A stretch of 64,000 nt of DNA from Legionella sainthelensi (GTDB lineage Bacteria; Pseudomonadota; Gammaproteobacteria; Legionellales; Legionellaceae): assembly GCF_900637685.1 (NCBI RefSeq), contig NZ_LR134388.1:3809001-3873000 (forward strand), read 5' to 3'. The notes under the pieces are model-generated. The model did not search any database, was not told the origin of the DNA, and saw only the letters and a list, made by a program, of their open reading frames with translations. The first letter of the stretch is position 1, and every line of letters starts with the position of its first letter. The position numbers and the translations under genes are program-made. This document shows positions 48,287 to 57,709 of this stretch, in pieces.

Positions 48287-49330
48287 ATGTCAATTATCGA
48301 TTATAAAGCTGCAGGTGTAGATATAGAAGCAGGTAACGAAGCGGTTCGCAGTATTAAAAACGCTGTAGAAAGTACTTTTTCACCACAAGTGCTTACGGGA
48401 ATCGGCAGCTTTGGGGCCATGTATGACCTTAAAAGCATTCTCCAGCATTATGAGCACCCTGTTCTTGTGCAAAGCATTGATGGAGTAGGCACCAAAATGA
48501 TGGTGGCTAAAATGATGCAAAAATTTGACACTATCGGCATCGATCTGGTGAGTGCTACAGCCAATGACATTATTGTTTTGGGGGCGAAGCCGCTTACCCT
48601 TCTTGATTATATTGCCAATGATAAATTAAGACCCGAAATTATCGAACAGATTATTCATGGTATGGTAAAAGCATGCCATGAAAATCAAATTTCTTTAGTG
48701 GGCGGTGAAACTGCCGAAATGCCCGGAACTTACCTTCCTGGAGAACACGATTTAGTGGGAGTAATCACTGGAGTCGTGGAAAAAAATAAAGCAATCGAAG
48801 GAAAAGAAATAAATGCAGGGGACATTGTGGTGGCCTTTCCTTCAAGTGGCTTACACACCAATGGTTATTCACTGGCAAGAAAATTATTGTTTGATGTTGC
48901 TGGTTATAAAGTAGAGTCACAATTTCAAGATTTTCCCCGCACTATTGGTGAAGAGCTCCTGACTCCCCATATTAACTATACGTGCCCTATATTAAGCATT
49001 TTGGAAAAAAACATCCGTATTAAGGGCATGGCACACATTACTGGAGGGGGGTTACTCGAGAACATTCCCCGTATTCTACCTAAAAATTGCGCTGTTGAAA
49101 TCCACAAAAAATTAATTCCCGAGCTTCCAATATTTAATTTATTACGCAAATTAGGGCATCTTGATGATGAACAAATGTACCGCACTTTTAATATGGGAGC
49201 GGGTTTAGTTCTTTTCATAGCACCAGAAACACTCCCTGCCATTCGCGAAGTATTACGGGATTTTCCATCCTACCCTCTGTATGAAATAGGACAAGTCATA
49301 GGGGGAGAGCAAAAGGTGACGCTTTTATGA
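48287..49330 (+). CDS. purM: Phosphoribosylformylglycinamidine cyclo-ligase (AIR synthetase)
   Basis: 347 residues. YKAAGVDIEAGNEAV, GIGSFGAMYDL, SIDGVGTKMMVA, GIDLVSATANDIIVLGAKPL, GGETAEMPGTY and HITGGGLLENIPR match PurM. ATP-dependent ring closure of FGAM to AIR. Overlaps purQ by four bases (ATGA). Confidence 0.96.
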   Translation: MSIIDYKAAGVDIEAGNEAVRSIKNAVESTFSPQVLTGIGSFGAMYDLKSILQHYEHPVLVQSIDGVGTKMMVAKMMQKFDTIGIDLVSATANDIIVLGAKPLTLLDYIANDKLRPEIIEQIIHGMVKACHENQISLVGGETAEMPGTYLPGEHDLVGVITGVVEKNKAIEGKEINAGDIVVAFPSSGLHTNGYSLARKLLFDVAGYKVESQFQDFPRTIGEELLTPHINYTCPILSILEKNIRIKGMAHITGGGLLENIPRILPKNCAVEIHKKLIPELPIFNLLRKLGHLDDEQMYRTFNMGAGLVLFIAPETLPAIREVLRDFPSYPLYEIGQVIGGEQKVTLL

Positions 49331-50622
49331 TACGCATAGGCTTAATCCAATTTCCGGGATCTAATTGTGAACGTGAAACAGCGCTTGCGGTAAAACGTGC
49401 AGGAATGGAGCCTGTTGAATTTCTATGGAATGAACCTCTAGAAAAATTACGCCGTTTGGATGGTTATATCCTTGTTGGTGGTTTTTCTTATGAAGATCGT
49501 TCTCGGGCCGGAATTATTGCTGCACTTGATCCTGTAATCCAAGAAATCAAAGCCCAAAGCGAACAAGGTAAACCCGTGCTAGGAATTTGCAATGGCGCAC
49601 AAATCTTAGTTGAATCTGGTTTGGTGCCCGGGCTTGAGGGTCATGATGTCCATATGGCTCTTACCGAAAATAAACGGATTGTGAATCAAAAAATCATAGG
49701 AACCGGTTTTTATAATGCTTGGGTTCATATGCGCTTGTCTGACAAGCATCAACATAATGCATTTACACGCCATCTTTCAAGCTCTGATTTAATCCACCTC
49801 CCCATCGCACATGCCCAGGGGCGTTTTCTTATGCCAACCCCTCTATTAAATCAAATCGAAGAGCAAGGCTTAAATCTTTTTCAATATTGTAATGCTGAAG
49901 GCACTGTTATTGATGATTTCCCCATCAATCCCAATGGCTCTGCTGGCAATATTGCCGCAATTACAAACCAGGCAGGTAATGTGATGGCAATGATGCCACA
50001 CCCTGAGCGTACCGTGAATGGAGACCCCATTTTTACTTCCATGCGCGATTATATAAAAGATAAGCGTTATCTGGATGCAAATAAGGTACAAACCAATGAC
50101 TTGGCATCTCAGATTATAGGCCTCCCCCCTTCAAGACCACATCAAAAATTACATCATTTTAGAAAGGGTTCAAATAGTTACCTATGTCTAGTCAAGCTTA
50201 TTATTACTGATAATCAAGCATTAACCGTGCAAAAAACATTAAGACGCTTAGGACTCCCAGTCACAGTACACCGTTTTGAACATTGGGAAATTGATTGTGA
50301 TTCGCTAGAAAGTTTTGAATTATTGAAAAAAACCGGGCTTTTGTATTCTGATCGCAAAGAACGAGAAATTTTATTAAACGAGTTTCGCGCCCCCAATGCT
50401 TCAGCTTATCTCGTTCGCCCTCAAGAAGACTTGAAAGGAAAACAAACCTTACAAACACTTAAAACCCATTACACAGCGCCAGAAATCAATAACATAAATC
50501 ATGGTGTTTTATGGCAGTTTACCAGCGATGAAGTCGATGTAGCGACGCTTACTGATCGTATTTTGTTAACTCACATTATTGGGAACCCACATGCTCATGA
50601 ATACTACAACTACTCACTATAG
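49327..50622 (+). CDS. purQ: PurQ glutaminase with a C-terminal PurS-like extension
   Basis: 431 residues; a normal PurQ is 220-270. Residues 1-~265 are a class I glutaminase: IGLIQFPGSNCERE, GGFSYEDRSRAG, nucleophile C88 in GICNGAQIL, H225 and E227 in MMPHPERTVNGDP. Residues ~284-425 seem to be two units like PurS: the first LCLVKLIITDNQALTVQKTLRRLG with an EHWEIDCDS strand, the second YLVRPQEDLKGKQTLQTLK ending DRILLTHIIGNPHAHEY, like the 'LL.NP..E.Y' end of PurS. No separate purS ORF is in the operon, so this fusion probably fills the role. It supplies ammonia to PurL. The PurS identity is inferred. Confidence 0.85.
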   Translation: MIRIGLIQFPGSNCERETALAVKRAGMEPVEFLWNEPLEKLRRLDGYILVGGFSYEDRSRAGIIAALDPVIQEIKAQSEQGKPVLGICNGAQILVESGLVPGLEGHDVHMALTENKRIVNQKIIGTGFYNAWVHMRLSDKHQHNAFTRHLSSSDLIHLPIAHAQGRFLMPTPLLNQIEEQGLNLFQYCNAEGTVIDDFPINPNGSAGNIAAITNQAGNVMAMMPHPERTVNGDPIFTSMRDYIKDKRYLDANKVQTNDLASQIIGLPPSRPHQKLHHFRKGSNSYLCLVKLIITDNQALTVQKTLRRLGLPVTVHRFEHWEIDCDSLESFELLKKTGLLYSDRKEREILLNEFRAPNASAYLVRPQEDLKGKQTLQTLKTHYTAPEINNINHGVLWQFTSDEVDVATLTDRILLTHIIGNPHAHEYYNYSL

Positions 50623-51580
50623 TGATGAAATTCAAGAAGCTTTGGCTTTTTGCCTTGACCAAACAAACTTGCCTGTAGGAGAAAAATATCAAGGGAAAGT
50701 AAGAGATGCCTATGATCTTGGTGATTCCATCATGCTTGTGACAACAGATAGGCTTAGCGCTTTTGACAGGCATTTGGCTCTAATTCCTTATAAAGGAGCC
50801 GTACTCAACTTAACCAGCGCATGGTGGTTTGAACAAACAAAAAATCTTGTCCCTAATCATATTATTGCCGTTCCCGATCCCAATGTGGTTATTGCTAAAA
50901 AATGTACTGTTTTTCCGATTGAGTTTGTAGTGAGAGGATATATTAGCGGCACAACAAGCACTTCTTTGTGGACTCAATATCAAAATGGCATACGCGACTA
51001 CTGTGGTATTAGCTTTCCAGAAGGATTAACAAAGAACCAAAAACTGGAACAAGCTGTTTTGACACCAACGACTAAAGAAAAAATTCATGACCGCCCTATT
51101 TCTCCAGCTGAAATTATTTCTGAAGGATGGATGAGCGAGGAAGATTGGTTAGAAGTAAGTGCCTTAGCACTTAAACTCTATCAGCGTGGTGCTGAAATCG
51201 CTCGTGATCATGGTTTGATTTTAGTAGATACCAAATACGAATTTGGTCGTGATGCTGAGGGAACAATTAGAGTCGTTGATGAAATTCATACTCCTGACTC
51301 AAGTCGATACTGGTTGGCTGACAGCTACCAAACACGAATCGCCGCAGGATTAGAACCTGAAAACATAGACAAAGAGTTCTTACGTTTATGGTTTGCGAAA
51401 AATTCAGACCCTTACAATGATGAAAAACTCCCCCAAGCACCTCAAGAATTGGTTATAGAGCTCTCCACTCGCTATATCCAACTCTATGAACGAATTACCG
51501 GTAAAAATTTTAATTTTACCGCGCATAAAGAGCCGGCCGAACAACGTATTATGCGCCATATTGCTAATTTTCTAAGGTAA
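50591..51580 (+). CDS. purC: SAICAR synthetase
   Basis: 329 residues, the long type. KYQGKVRDAYDLGDSIMLVTTDRLSAFD at the N-terminus, EFVVRGYISGTTSTSLW, and DTKYEFGRD...VVDEIHTPDSSRYW are family features. Start taken at the ATG 50591 (GGGA six bases before); the ATG at 50597 is also possible. Overlaps the end of purQ by 32 bp. Adds aspartate to CAIR. Confidence 0.94.
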   Translation: MLMNTTTTHYSDEIQEALAFCLDQTNLPVGEKYQGKVRDAYDLGDSIMLVTTDRLSAFDRHLALIPYKGAVLNLTSAWWFEQTKNLVPNHIIAVPDPNVVIAKKCTVFPIEFVVRGYISGTTSTSLWTQYQNGIRDYCGISFPEGLTKNQKLEQAVLTPTTKEKIHDRPISPAEIISEGWMSEEDWLEVSALALKLYQRGAEIARDHGLILVDTKYEFGRDAEGTIRVVDEIHTPDSSRYWLADSYQTRIAAGLEPENIDKEFLRLWFAKNSDPYNDEKLPQAPQELVIELSTRYIQLYERITGKNFNFTAHKEPAEQRIMRHIANFLR

Positions 51581-51588
51581 GCTCATCC

Positions 51589-53096
51589 ATGTGTGGAATT
51601 GTGGGTATTTACAGTCATGAACCAGTGGCCTCTGAATTGTATGAGAGCCTAATTCACTTGCAGCATCGAGGACAAGATGCTGCGGGTATACTTACCTGTG
51701 ATCAGCGATTTTATACAAAACATGGCTTAGGTTTAGCACGAGAAATTTTTACCCCCGAAAACATCCTATCGCTTGAAGGTAATATAGGGATTGGTCATGT
51801 CCGATATCCCACCGCCGGAGGATATACCGCAGCTGATGTTCAACCCCTATGGATTGGTAGTCCACGCGGGATTGCGCTGGCTCATAACGGCAATCTCTCA
51901 AATTATCAGGAACTTGCGGATGAAATTCGTTTAAAACAACATCGTCACCTCAATACTTCTTTGGATTCAGAGGCTTTATTGCTTCTGTTTGCCGACAAAC
52001 TCGCCAGTAGTGCCTACAGTATTGAAGAGAATTATGAGAGCTTTTTTGAACTGCTCACCAAAGCAGTGTCCTATGTTTTTAAACGAATCGAAGGAGCTTA
52101 TTCCATTGTCTCCGTAGTCATTGGCAAAGGACTTGTTGCCTTCCGCGACCCGCATGGCATTCGCCCCCTGGTTTGGGGCACTCGGCAAAACGCCGATGGC
52201 ACAATAGACACCATTTTTGCCTCAGAATCAACACCCTTCTATGCATTGGGATTCGAGCCACAAGGAGATATATTACCTGGTGAAGTAGCCTATGTTGACC
52301 TGAATGGAAAATTGCATCGTCGTGTGCTTAAAGAAGAGCAATTCAGACCTTGTGTCTTCGAATATGTTTATTTTGCTCGGCCTGATGCGACATTGAATAA
52401 TGTCAGCGTATACCGAGCCCGCTTGCGTATGGGACAAAATCTAGCCCTGCAATGGAAAAAAATTATCCCACTTTGACTCCTGATGTGGTGATTCCAGCAC
52501 CATTTACTGCAAATACAGCAGCGTTATCTTTTGCACATGAGTTAGGCGTAAGATATTCCGAAGGTTTGTATAAAAACCCCTTTATCGGCCGAACATTTAT
52601 TATGCCGAATCAAAAGGCTCGAACTCGAAACATTCGCTATAAATTAACCCCTCAACGCACTGAAATCGAGAATAAAGTAGTGATGATTGTTGATGACAGT
52701 ATTGTACGAGGAACTACCTCTCGTGAAATTGTCAAAATGGTCCGCGAATTTGGAGCAAAGAAAATTTATTTTGCTTCGACCGCCCCCCCGCTTAAAAACC
52801 CCTGTTTCAGTGGTATTGACATCCCCTCACGTAAAGAACTCATTGCAGCAAATCAAACAGAGGAAGAAATCGCAAATTATTTGGGTGTTGACGTCTTAAT
52901 GTATCAAACGCAGGAAGATTTGGTCGAAGCCGTCACACGTCGTGGTGAACATCAAATCAAAAAACCATGTATGGCATGTATGGATGGCGATTATTTCTGC
53001 AAAAAAATAACTCAAGAAAAAATGCAGCAATTGGAACTACTACGCGAAACAGGACGACATGATAACCCGTCACAAAAAGAGGACTTGATGGAATGA
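51589..53096 (+). pseudogene. purF: Amidophosphoribosyltransferase PurF, split by a one-base frameshift
   Basis: N-terminal glutaminase begins MCGIVGIY (nucleophile C2) with LQHRGQDAAG, GIGHVRYPTAGG and LAHNGNLSNY. The first frame runs to RMGQNLALQWKK and then stops; NYPTLTPDVVIPAP, VMIVDDSIVRGTTSREI (PRPP site) and CMACMDGDYF continue in the next frame to 53096. The break is exactly the A7 run at 52456-52462; one more A gives QWKKNYPTLTP and a ~502-residue enzyme. First committed step of purine synthesis. An otherwise perfect gene in a perfect operon argues for a sequencing undercall. Confidence 0.95.
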
Positions 53097-54409
53097 ATAT
53101 TCTTATTATAGGTTCTGGCGCCCGGGAACATGCTCTCATCAAAGCATTAAATCGCTCGCCACAAAATCCATCTTTATTTTGTTATGGTACTGCAGTGAAT
53201 CCAGGCATTCATCCATTAACAATCCAATATTGTACTGGTGATATTACGGATTGTACGGCTGTCGTATCTAAAGCAAAGCTTTGGAGGATTGATTTAGCAA
53301 TTGTAGGGCCCGAAGCACCTTTAGAAAAAGGAATGGCTGATGCATTATGGCAAGAAGGCATACCTACAATCGGGCCCAAAAAGGTCTTGGCTCAAATTGA
53401 AACATCAAAAGAATTTGCTCGCGACCTCATGCAAAAATACGATATCCCAGGCCTGCCTCTTTATAAAAAATTCACCAGCCTAAATCATATAGAATCGTTT
53501 CTTAATGAGTTGGGCGAAGGTAATTATGTAATTAAAGCAAACGGCTTAATGAGTGGTAAGGGTGTAAAAGTGGCAGGAGAACATCTGCACTCAATCCCGG
53601 AAGCCATGAGTTTTTGCCAGGAAATTCTTAATCAAAATCAGACCATCCTCATTGAAGAAAAACTTATTGGCCAGGAATTTTCATTGATGTGTTTCGCTGA
53701 CGGAAAGCAACTCATTCCCATGCCGTTAGTCCAAGATCACAAACGTGCTTATGATGGCGATCGCGGTCCAAATACTGGTGGAATGGGCAGTTATTCAGAT
53801 ACCAATCATAGTTTGCCTTTTTTAACTACCGACGAAGTACACGATGCTTTAGCGATTAACAATGCCGTTTTTCGTGCCTTATCCCATGAATGTAATGAGC
53901 AATACATTGGCATTTTGTATGGAAGTTTTATCGCTACTAAAAATGGAATTTACGTCATTGAATTCAATGCTCGTTTTGGAGATCCAGAGGCCTTAAATGT
54001 GCTCTCGATTTTAGAATCTGATTTTGTAACTCTTTGCCAGTCTCAAGTAAATGGTCATTTGCAGGAAGATAAAGTGACGTTTGCCAAACAAGCTACCGTC
54101 TGTAAATATACGGTTCCTGAAGGATATCCTGATTCACCCAAGAAGAACTTTGTTGTTAACTTTTCAAAAATTAGTTGTCAAAACAACTTATACCTTGCCT
54201 CAGTCAATCAAGTGAATGAGCAAATCATTGCTGTAGGCTCTCGAACAGCCGCTTATGTGGGTATTGCCGATTCAATTTTTGCAGCAGAAAAAAAAGCCGA
54301 ACATGAAATTTCATTAATTGAAGGTCCGTTATTTCATAGGCAGGATATAGGCACCAAACCCTTAATTCAACAACGCATTGAGCAGATGTTAAGGATCCGT
54401 GGGTTATGA
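53093..54409 (+). CDS. purD: Phosphoribosylamine-glycine ligase (GAR synthetase)
   Basis: 438 residues, ATP-grasp. ILIIGSGAREHALIKAL at the N-terminus, GPEAPLEKGMADAL, VIKANGLMSGKGVKVA, DHKRAYDGDRGPNTGGMGSYS and EFNARFGDPEALNVL are characteristic. Overlaps purF and purN by four bases each. Slightly divergent C-terminal domain (NLYLASVNQVNEQ) but full length. Confidence 0.95.
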   Translation: MNILIIGSGAREHALIKALNRSPQNPSLFCYGTAVNPGIHPLTIQYCTGDITDCTAVVSKAKLWRIDLAIVGPEAPLEKGMADALWQEGIPTIGPKKVLAQIETSKEFARDLMQKYDIPGLPLYKKFTSLNHIESFLNELGEGNYVIKANGLMSGKGVKVAGEHLHSIPEAMSFCQEILNQNQTILIEEKLIGQEFSLMCFADGKQLIPMPLVQDHKRAYDGDRGPNTGGMGSYSDTNHSLPFLTTDEVHDALAINNAVFRALSHECNEQYIGILYGSFIATKNGIYVIEFNARFGDPEALNVLSILESDFVTLCQSQVNGHLQEDKVTFAKQATVCKYTVPEGYPDSPKKNFVVNFSKISCQNNLYLASVNQVNEQIIAVGSRTAAYVGIADSIFAAEKKAEHEISLIEGPLFHRQDIGTKPLIQQRIEQMLRIRGL

Positions 54410-54984
54410 CTCGCATTGCTGTTTTAGGTTCAACCCGAGGAACTAACCTTAATGCACTTGTTGAAGCTGTTGCTCAAAAAAATCTGGCTGCCTCGATTGA
54501 ATTGGTACTAAGCAATAAGGAAGATGCGCTCATTCTAGAAAAAGCAACCTATTTTGGTCTTAAATCGATGTTTGTTAATTCACGCGATTTAAGCCGAGCT
54601 GAATTTGATAATTGTTTATCCGATATTCTGAAGCAACATCAAATTGAACTTATTGTGCTCATTGGCTATATGCGTATCTTATCCGCCGAGTTTGTTTTAG
54701 CCTGGAAAAATAAAATTATTAACATCCACCCGTCACTTTTACCCGCCTATGCAGGGCTAATGAATCTTGAAGTGCACCAAGCTGTTTTAGACGCAGATGA
54801 AATTGAAACAGGATGCACCGTACACTATGTCACTGAAGCAGTAGATGCAGGACCTATTATTTTACAAAAGAAATGTCCCGTAAAACTCAATGATACGCCA
54901 GAGCTTTTAAAAGCCAGGGTACAAGAGTTAGAAGGGGTAGCCTTGGTTGAGGCAATAAAAACCATTTGTCGTTGTAGATCTTAA
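54406..54984 (+). CDS. purN: Phosphoribosylglycinamide formyltransferase
   Basis: 192 residues. RIAVLGSTRGTNLNAL, IVLIGYMRILSAEFV, INIHPSLLPAYAGL with the catalytic Asn-His, and GCTVHYVTEAVDAGPIILQK with the Asp match PurN. Uses 10-formyltetrahydrofolate. The usual Gly in 'YPG' before HPS region is replaced by AYAGL, a minor variation. Confidence 0.95.
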   Translation: MTRIAVLGSTRGTNLNALVEAVAQKNLAASIELVLSNKEDALILEKATYFGLKSMFVNSRDLSRAEFDNCLSDILKQHQIELIVLIGYMRILSAEFVLAWKNKIINIHPSLLPAYAGLMNLEVHQAVLDADEIETGCTVHYVTEAVDAGPIILQKKCPVKLNDTPELLKARVQELEGVALVEAIKTICRCRS

Positions 54985-55022
54985 ATAACACTTAGCGATA
55001 GCAAATTAATAATGGAGGGGAT

Positions 55023-55517
55023 ATGTCAAATAAGCTAGTATCTATATTAATGGGTTCTAAATCCGATTGGACAATTATGGAAGAGGCCAGTTTGGCCCTG
55101 GAAAAATTAAATATTCCTCATGAAGTGCGCGCCTTATCAGCCCATCGCACACCTGACGCCTTATTTGATTATTTAAAATCAGCAGAACAACGTGGCGTCG
55201 AAATATTTATCGCAGCAGCAGGTGGTGCCGCCCATTTACCAGGTGTTGTTGCAGCAAAAACCCTATTGCCAGTTTTAGGAGTGCCCATGCCCTCCTCTAC
55301 TTTTACTAATGGGCTTGACGCACTTCTTTCTATAGTGCAAATGCCTGCAGGTATTCCAGTAGGTACCCTTGCAGTGGGTAAAGCTGGAGCCATTAACTCT
55401 GCCCTTTTAGCAGCGACAATCTTGAGCAATAAATACCCTGAATACCGTGAAGCGATTAAAAATTATCGCGCAGCCCAAGCAGAAAAAGTATTGGAAAATT
55501 CAGAAATTAAAGGATGA
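55023..55517 (+). CDS. purE: N5-carboxyaminoimidazole ribonucleotide mutase
   Basis: 164 residues, class I PurE: LMGSKSDWTIMEEA, RALSAHRTPDALFDY and IAAAGGAAHLPGVVAAKT. Rearranges N5-CAIR made by PurK, which is not in this window. Preceded by GGAGG. Last gene of the operon. Confidence 0.96.
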   Translation: MSNKLVSILMGSKSDWTIMEEASLALEKLNIPHEVRALSAHRTPDALFDYLKSAEQRGVEIFIAAAGGAAHLPGVVAAKTLLPVLGVPMPSSTFTNGLDALLSIVQMPAGIPVGTLAVGKAGAINSALLAATILSNKYPEYREAIKNYRAAQAEKVLENSEIKG

Positions 55518-55556
55518 TTATTTTGTGGCTCTTGATGATTCAAGCATCCTGATAAA

Positions 55557-55590
55557 TGTGCAGAAGCAATCTTTGATTGCGCTCTGCACA
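55557..55590 (+). terminator. Hairpin at the end of the purine operon
   Basis: TGTGCAGA-A-GCAATC and GATTGC-GC-TCTGCACA pair (6+8 bp) around TTT, 40 bp after purE. No long U-tract. It also faces the convergent engB gene. Confidence 0.6.
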
Positions 55591-55772
55591 TCTATTAAAC
55601 GCAGTGTCCTCGGCTAAAGTTTCCTTTGTCTTTGCGCCATCCAATCCAGAACCTGCACGTATCGAACTCGAATGCTTCTCTTCGTTCGCAATCACGCCTG
55701 TTTTTTATCGAACACTTAACCCAGTGAACATTTATTATCCTTACATCACGATAAGAATGGGTCAATTCAGGA

Positions 55773-56381
55773 TTAGTTGAACTCCATCCATTGATTTAAT
55801 AGTGCAATCAACTCCTCTATCCCCGCTTTCTTTAAAGACGAAAACGATTGAACTGTAATTAAATGTTGTGCCAATTCGTAATACTTACGAACTTTGAATA
55901 GGGTGTTTTTTATTTCGCTTCGACTTAATTTGTCTGATTTGGTTAATAAAATGTGTACGGGCAATCCCCGATCTAAAGCCCAGTCAACCATCATGACATC
56001 CAAGTCCTTTAAAGGATGCCGAATATCCATCAAGAGAATCAAACCTTTTAAACTTTTTCTGACTTCAAGATAATGCGCTAAATTTTCTTGCCAATCCATC
56101 TTCACTCGTAAAGCAACTTTTGCATAACCATAACCGGGTAAATCAACAAGGCGACGCGCTTCATCCAATTGAAACAAATTAATCAACTGAGTGCGCCCAG
56201 GAGTTTTACTTGTCCGAGCAAGATTTTTAATCCCTGTTAAACAATTTAACGCACTAGACTTTCCAGCATTAGAACGTCCAGCAAAAGCAACTTCATAACC
56301 TGAATCATCAGGCAGCTGAGATACGCGTGCAGCACTTTTTAGAAATACTGCTTTAGAATAAGGGTTTTCTAACATGAACAT
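55773..56381 (-). CDS. engB: Ribosome-biogenesis GTPase EngB/YsxC
   Basis: 202 residues from the ATG at 56381 (an ATG at 56375 is equally possible; the frame's upstream TTG is not supported). G1 [14 protein letters not shown]2 [13 protein letters not shown]3 [11 protein letters not shown]4 LTKSDKL and G5 QSFSS give a circular-order-normal EngB. Needed for 50S subunit assembly and septation. Divergent from the cytochrome c gene. Confidence 0.95.
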   Translation of the reverse strand: MFMLENPYSKAVFLKSAARVSQLPDDSGYEVAFAGRSNAGKSSALNCLTGIKNLARTSKTPGRTQLINLFQLDEARRLVDLPGYGYAKVALRVKMDWQENLAHYLEVRKSLKGLILLMDIRHPLKDLDVMMVDWALDRGLPVHILLTKSDKLSRSEIKNTLFKVRKYYELAQHLITVQSFSSLKKAGIEELIALLNQWMEFN

Positions 56382-56445
56382 AATACTTTTTGGGATTTCA
56401 ACCAAGACAGTGTACCATTACTTGAGAATTTATGATGAGAAATCG

Positions 56446-57045
56446 ATGAAAAAATTTGTACTCGCTTTTATTCTATATATACCCATCGTCCTTTTTGCCC
56501 AGGAGGATAATGCATCCACAGCCAATAAGGCGATTGTATGTAGCGCTTGTCATGGACAACAAGGTAATAGTACAAATCCCGAATGGCCTAATATTGCGGG
56601 GCAACACCCTAAGTATTTTCTGAAGCAACTTAAAGACATGAGGGATAGCTCTTTGCGCGACGCGCCAACCATGAAAGCCCTAGTTTCTACATTGAGCACT
56701 CAAGACATGGATGACTTGGCTGCATATTATGCTAAAATGCCACTTGCTCAAGGCAGTACCCCTGAACACTATCTGAAGCGGGGTGAACAAATCTACCGAG
56801 GAGGAGATTTTGCCAAAAAAATCACGGCATGTATCGCGTGCCATGGTCCTAAAGGCACTGGCAACGCCCAAGCGGGTTTTCCAGTTCTCTCTGGCCAACA
56901 TGCTGCTTATACTGTCTTACAATTAAATGCATTTAAAGAGGGCAAACGGAAAAACGATTTGAACCATATTATGCAAGACATTAGCAGTAGAATGAGCCAA
57001 GAGGACATGGAAGCTGTAGCACATTATATTGAAGGTTTACATTAG
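56446..57045 (+). CDS. Di-haem cytochrome c4
   Basis: 199 residues from the ATG at 56446. Signal peptide MKKFVLAFILYIPIVLFA, then two haem sites, CSACHGQQG and CIACHGPKG, each in a similar ~85-residue domain with downstream Met ligands in MPLA... and ISSRMSQ. Periplasmic electron carrier to terminal oxidases. Followed 11 bp later by dsbA, the usual Legionella/Pseudomonas neighbour. Confidence 0.93.
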   Translation: MKKFVLAFILYIPIVLFAQEDNASTANKAIVCSACHGQQGNSTNPEWPNIAGQHPKYFLKQLKDMRDSSLRDAPTMKALVSTLSTQDMDDLAAYYAKMPLAQGSTPEHYLKRGEQIYRGGDFAKKITACIACHGPKGTGNAQAGFPVLSGQHAAYTVLQLNAFKEGKRKNDLNHIMQDISSRMSQEDMEAVAHYIEGLH

Positions 57046-57056
57046 GAAACTAAATT

Positions 57057-57670
57057 ATGTTTAAAAATTAATTGCTTTATTTTTTCTTTTACCAGCAATA
57101 GCCTTGGCTGCATCATTTGTTGAAGGTAAAGATTATCAAATTGTGACTAACCCAAATGCCGCAAATGACAAAAGTAAAACACCCGTTGTTGAAGAATTTT
57201 TTAGTTATGGTTGTCCTTGGTGTTATAAAATCGAAGGACCTTTAGATGAATGGGTAAACGCAACAGGAAAAAACATTCAATTCGAACGTGTTCCGGTAAT
57301 ATTTAAACCTTCCTGGGAACTCTATGCCAAAGCCTATTACACGGCAAAAACTCTTGCTCTTTCAGATAAAATGAATTCTTTATTATTTAAAACCATACAA
57401 GAAGACAAAAAACCATTAGATTCAAAACAAGCGATGATCCAGTTTTTTGTAGCACAAGGTGTGGATAGAGAAATTGCAAAAAGCGCCTTTGAGAATTCGC
57501 CCACCATTGACATGCGTGTACAAAATGGTATGAGCTTGATGGCAAGCTATCAAATTAATGCAGTTCCTGCCTTCGTTGTGAATCATAAATATAAAACGGA
57601 TTTACAAATGGCTGGCAGTCCAGATCGTTTGCTTGAAATATTAAGTTTTCTATCGCGAAAATCAGCTTAA
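57057..57670 (+). CDS. dsbA: Thiol:disulfide interchange protein DsbA (signal peptide out of frame)
   Basis: The mature part (ASFVEGKDYQIVTNP...) has the thioredoxin-fold redox site CPWC in FFSYGCPWCYKIEG and the cis-Pro in INAVPAFVV. As written, the ATG at 57057 stops after MFKN; one extra A in the A5 run (57063-57067) gives MFKKLIALFFLLPAIALA joined to the mature protein, a perfect signal peptide. Without it the protein (TTG at 57104) would stay in the cytoplasm. Oxidises cysteines in exported proteins. Likely a sequencing undercall. Confidence 0.9.
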
Positions 57671-57709
57671 ACTTGTAACGGTGTTTTCGTAATAATGAAG
57701 GGATGCATT

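Noticed and set aside
55577..55780. 67-codon ORF after purE
   Set aside because: Starts inside the terminator hairpin, lacks a ribosome site and ends against the convergent engB gene.
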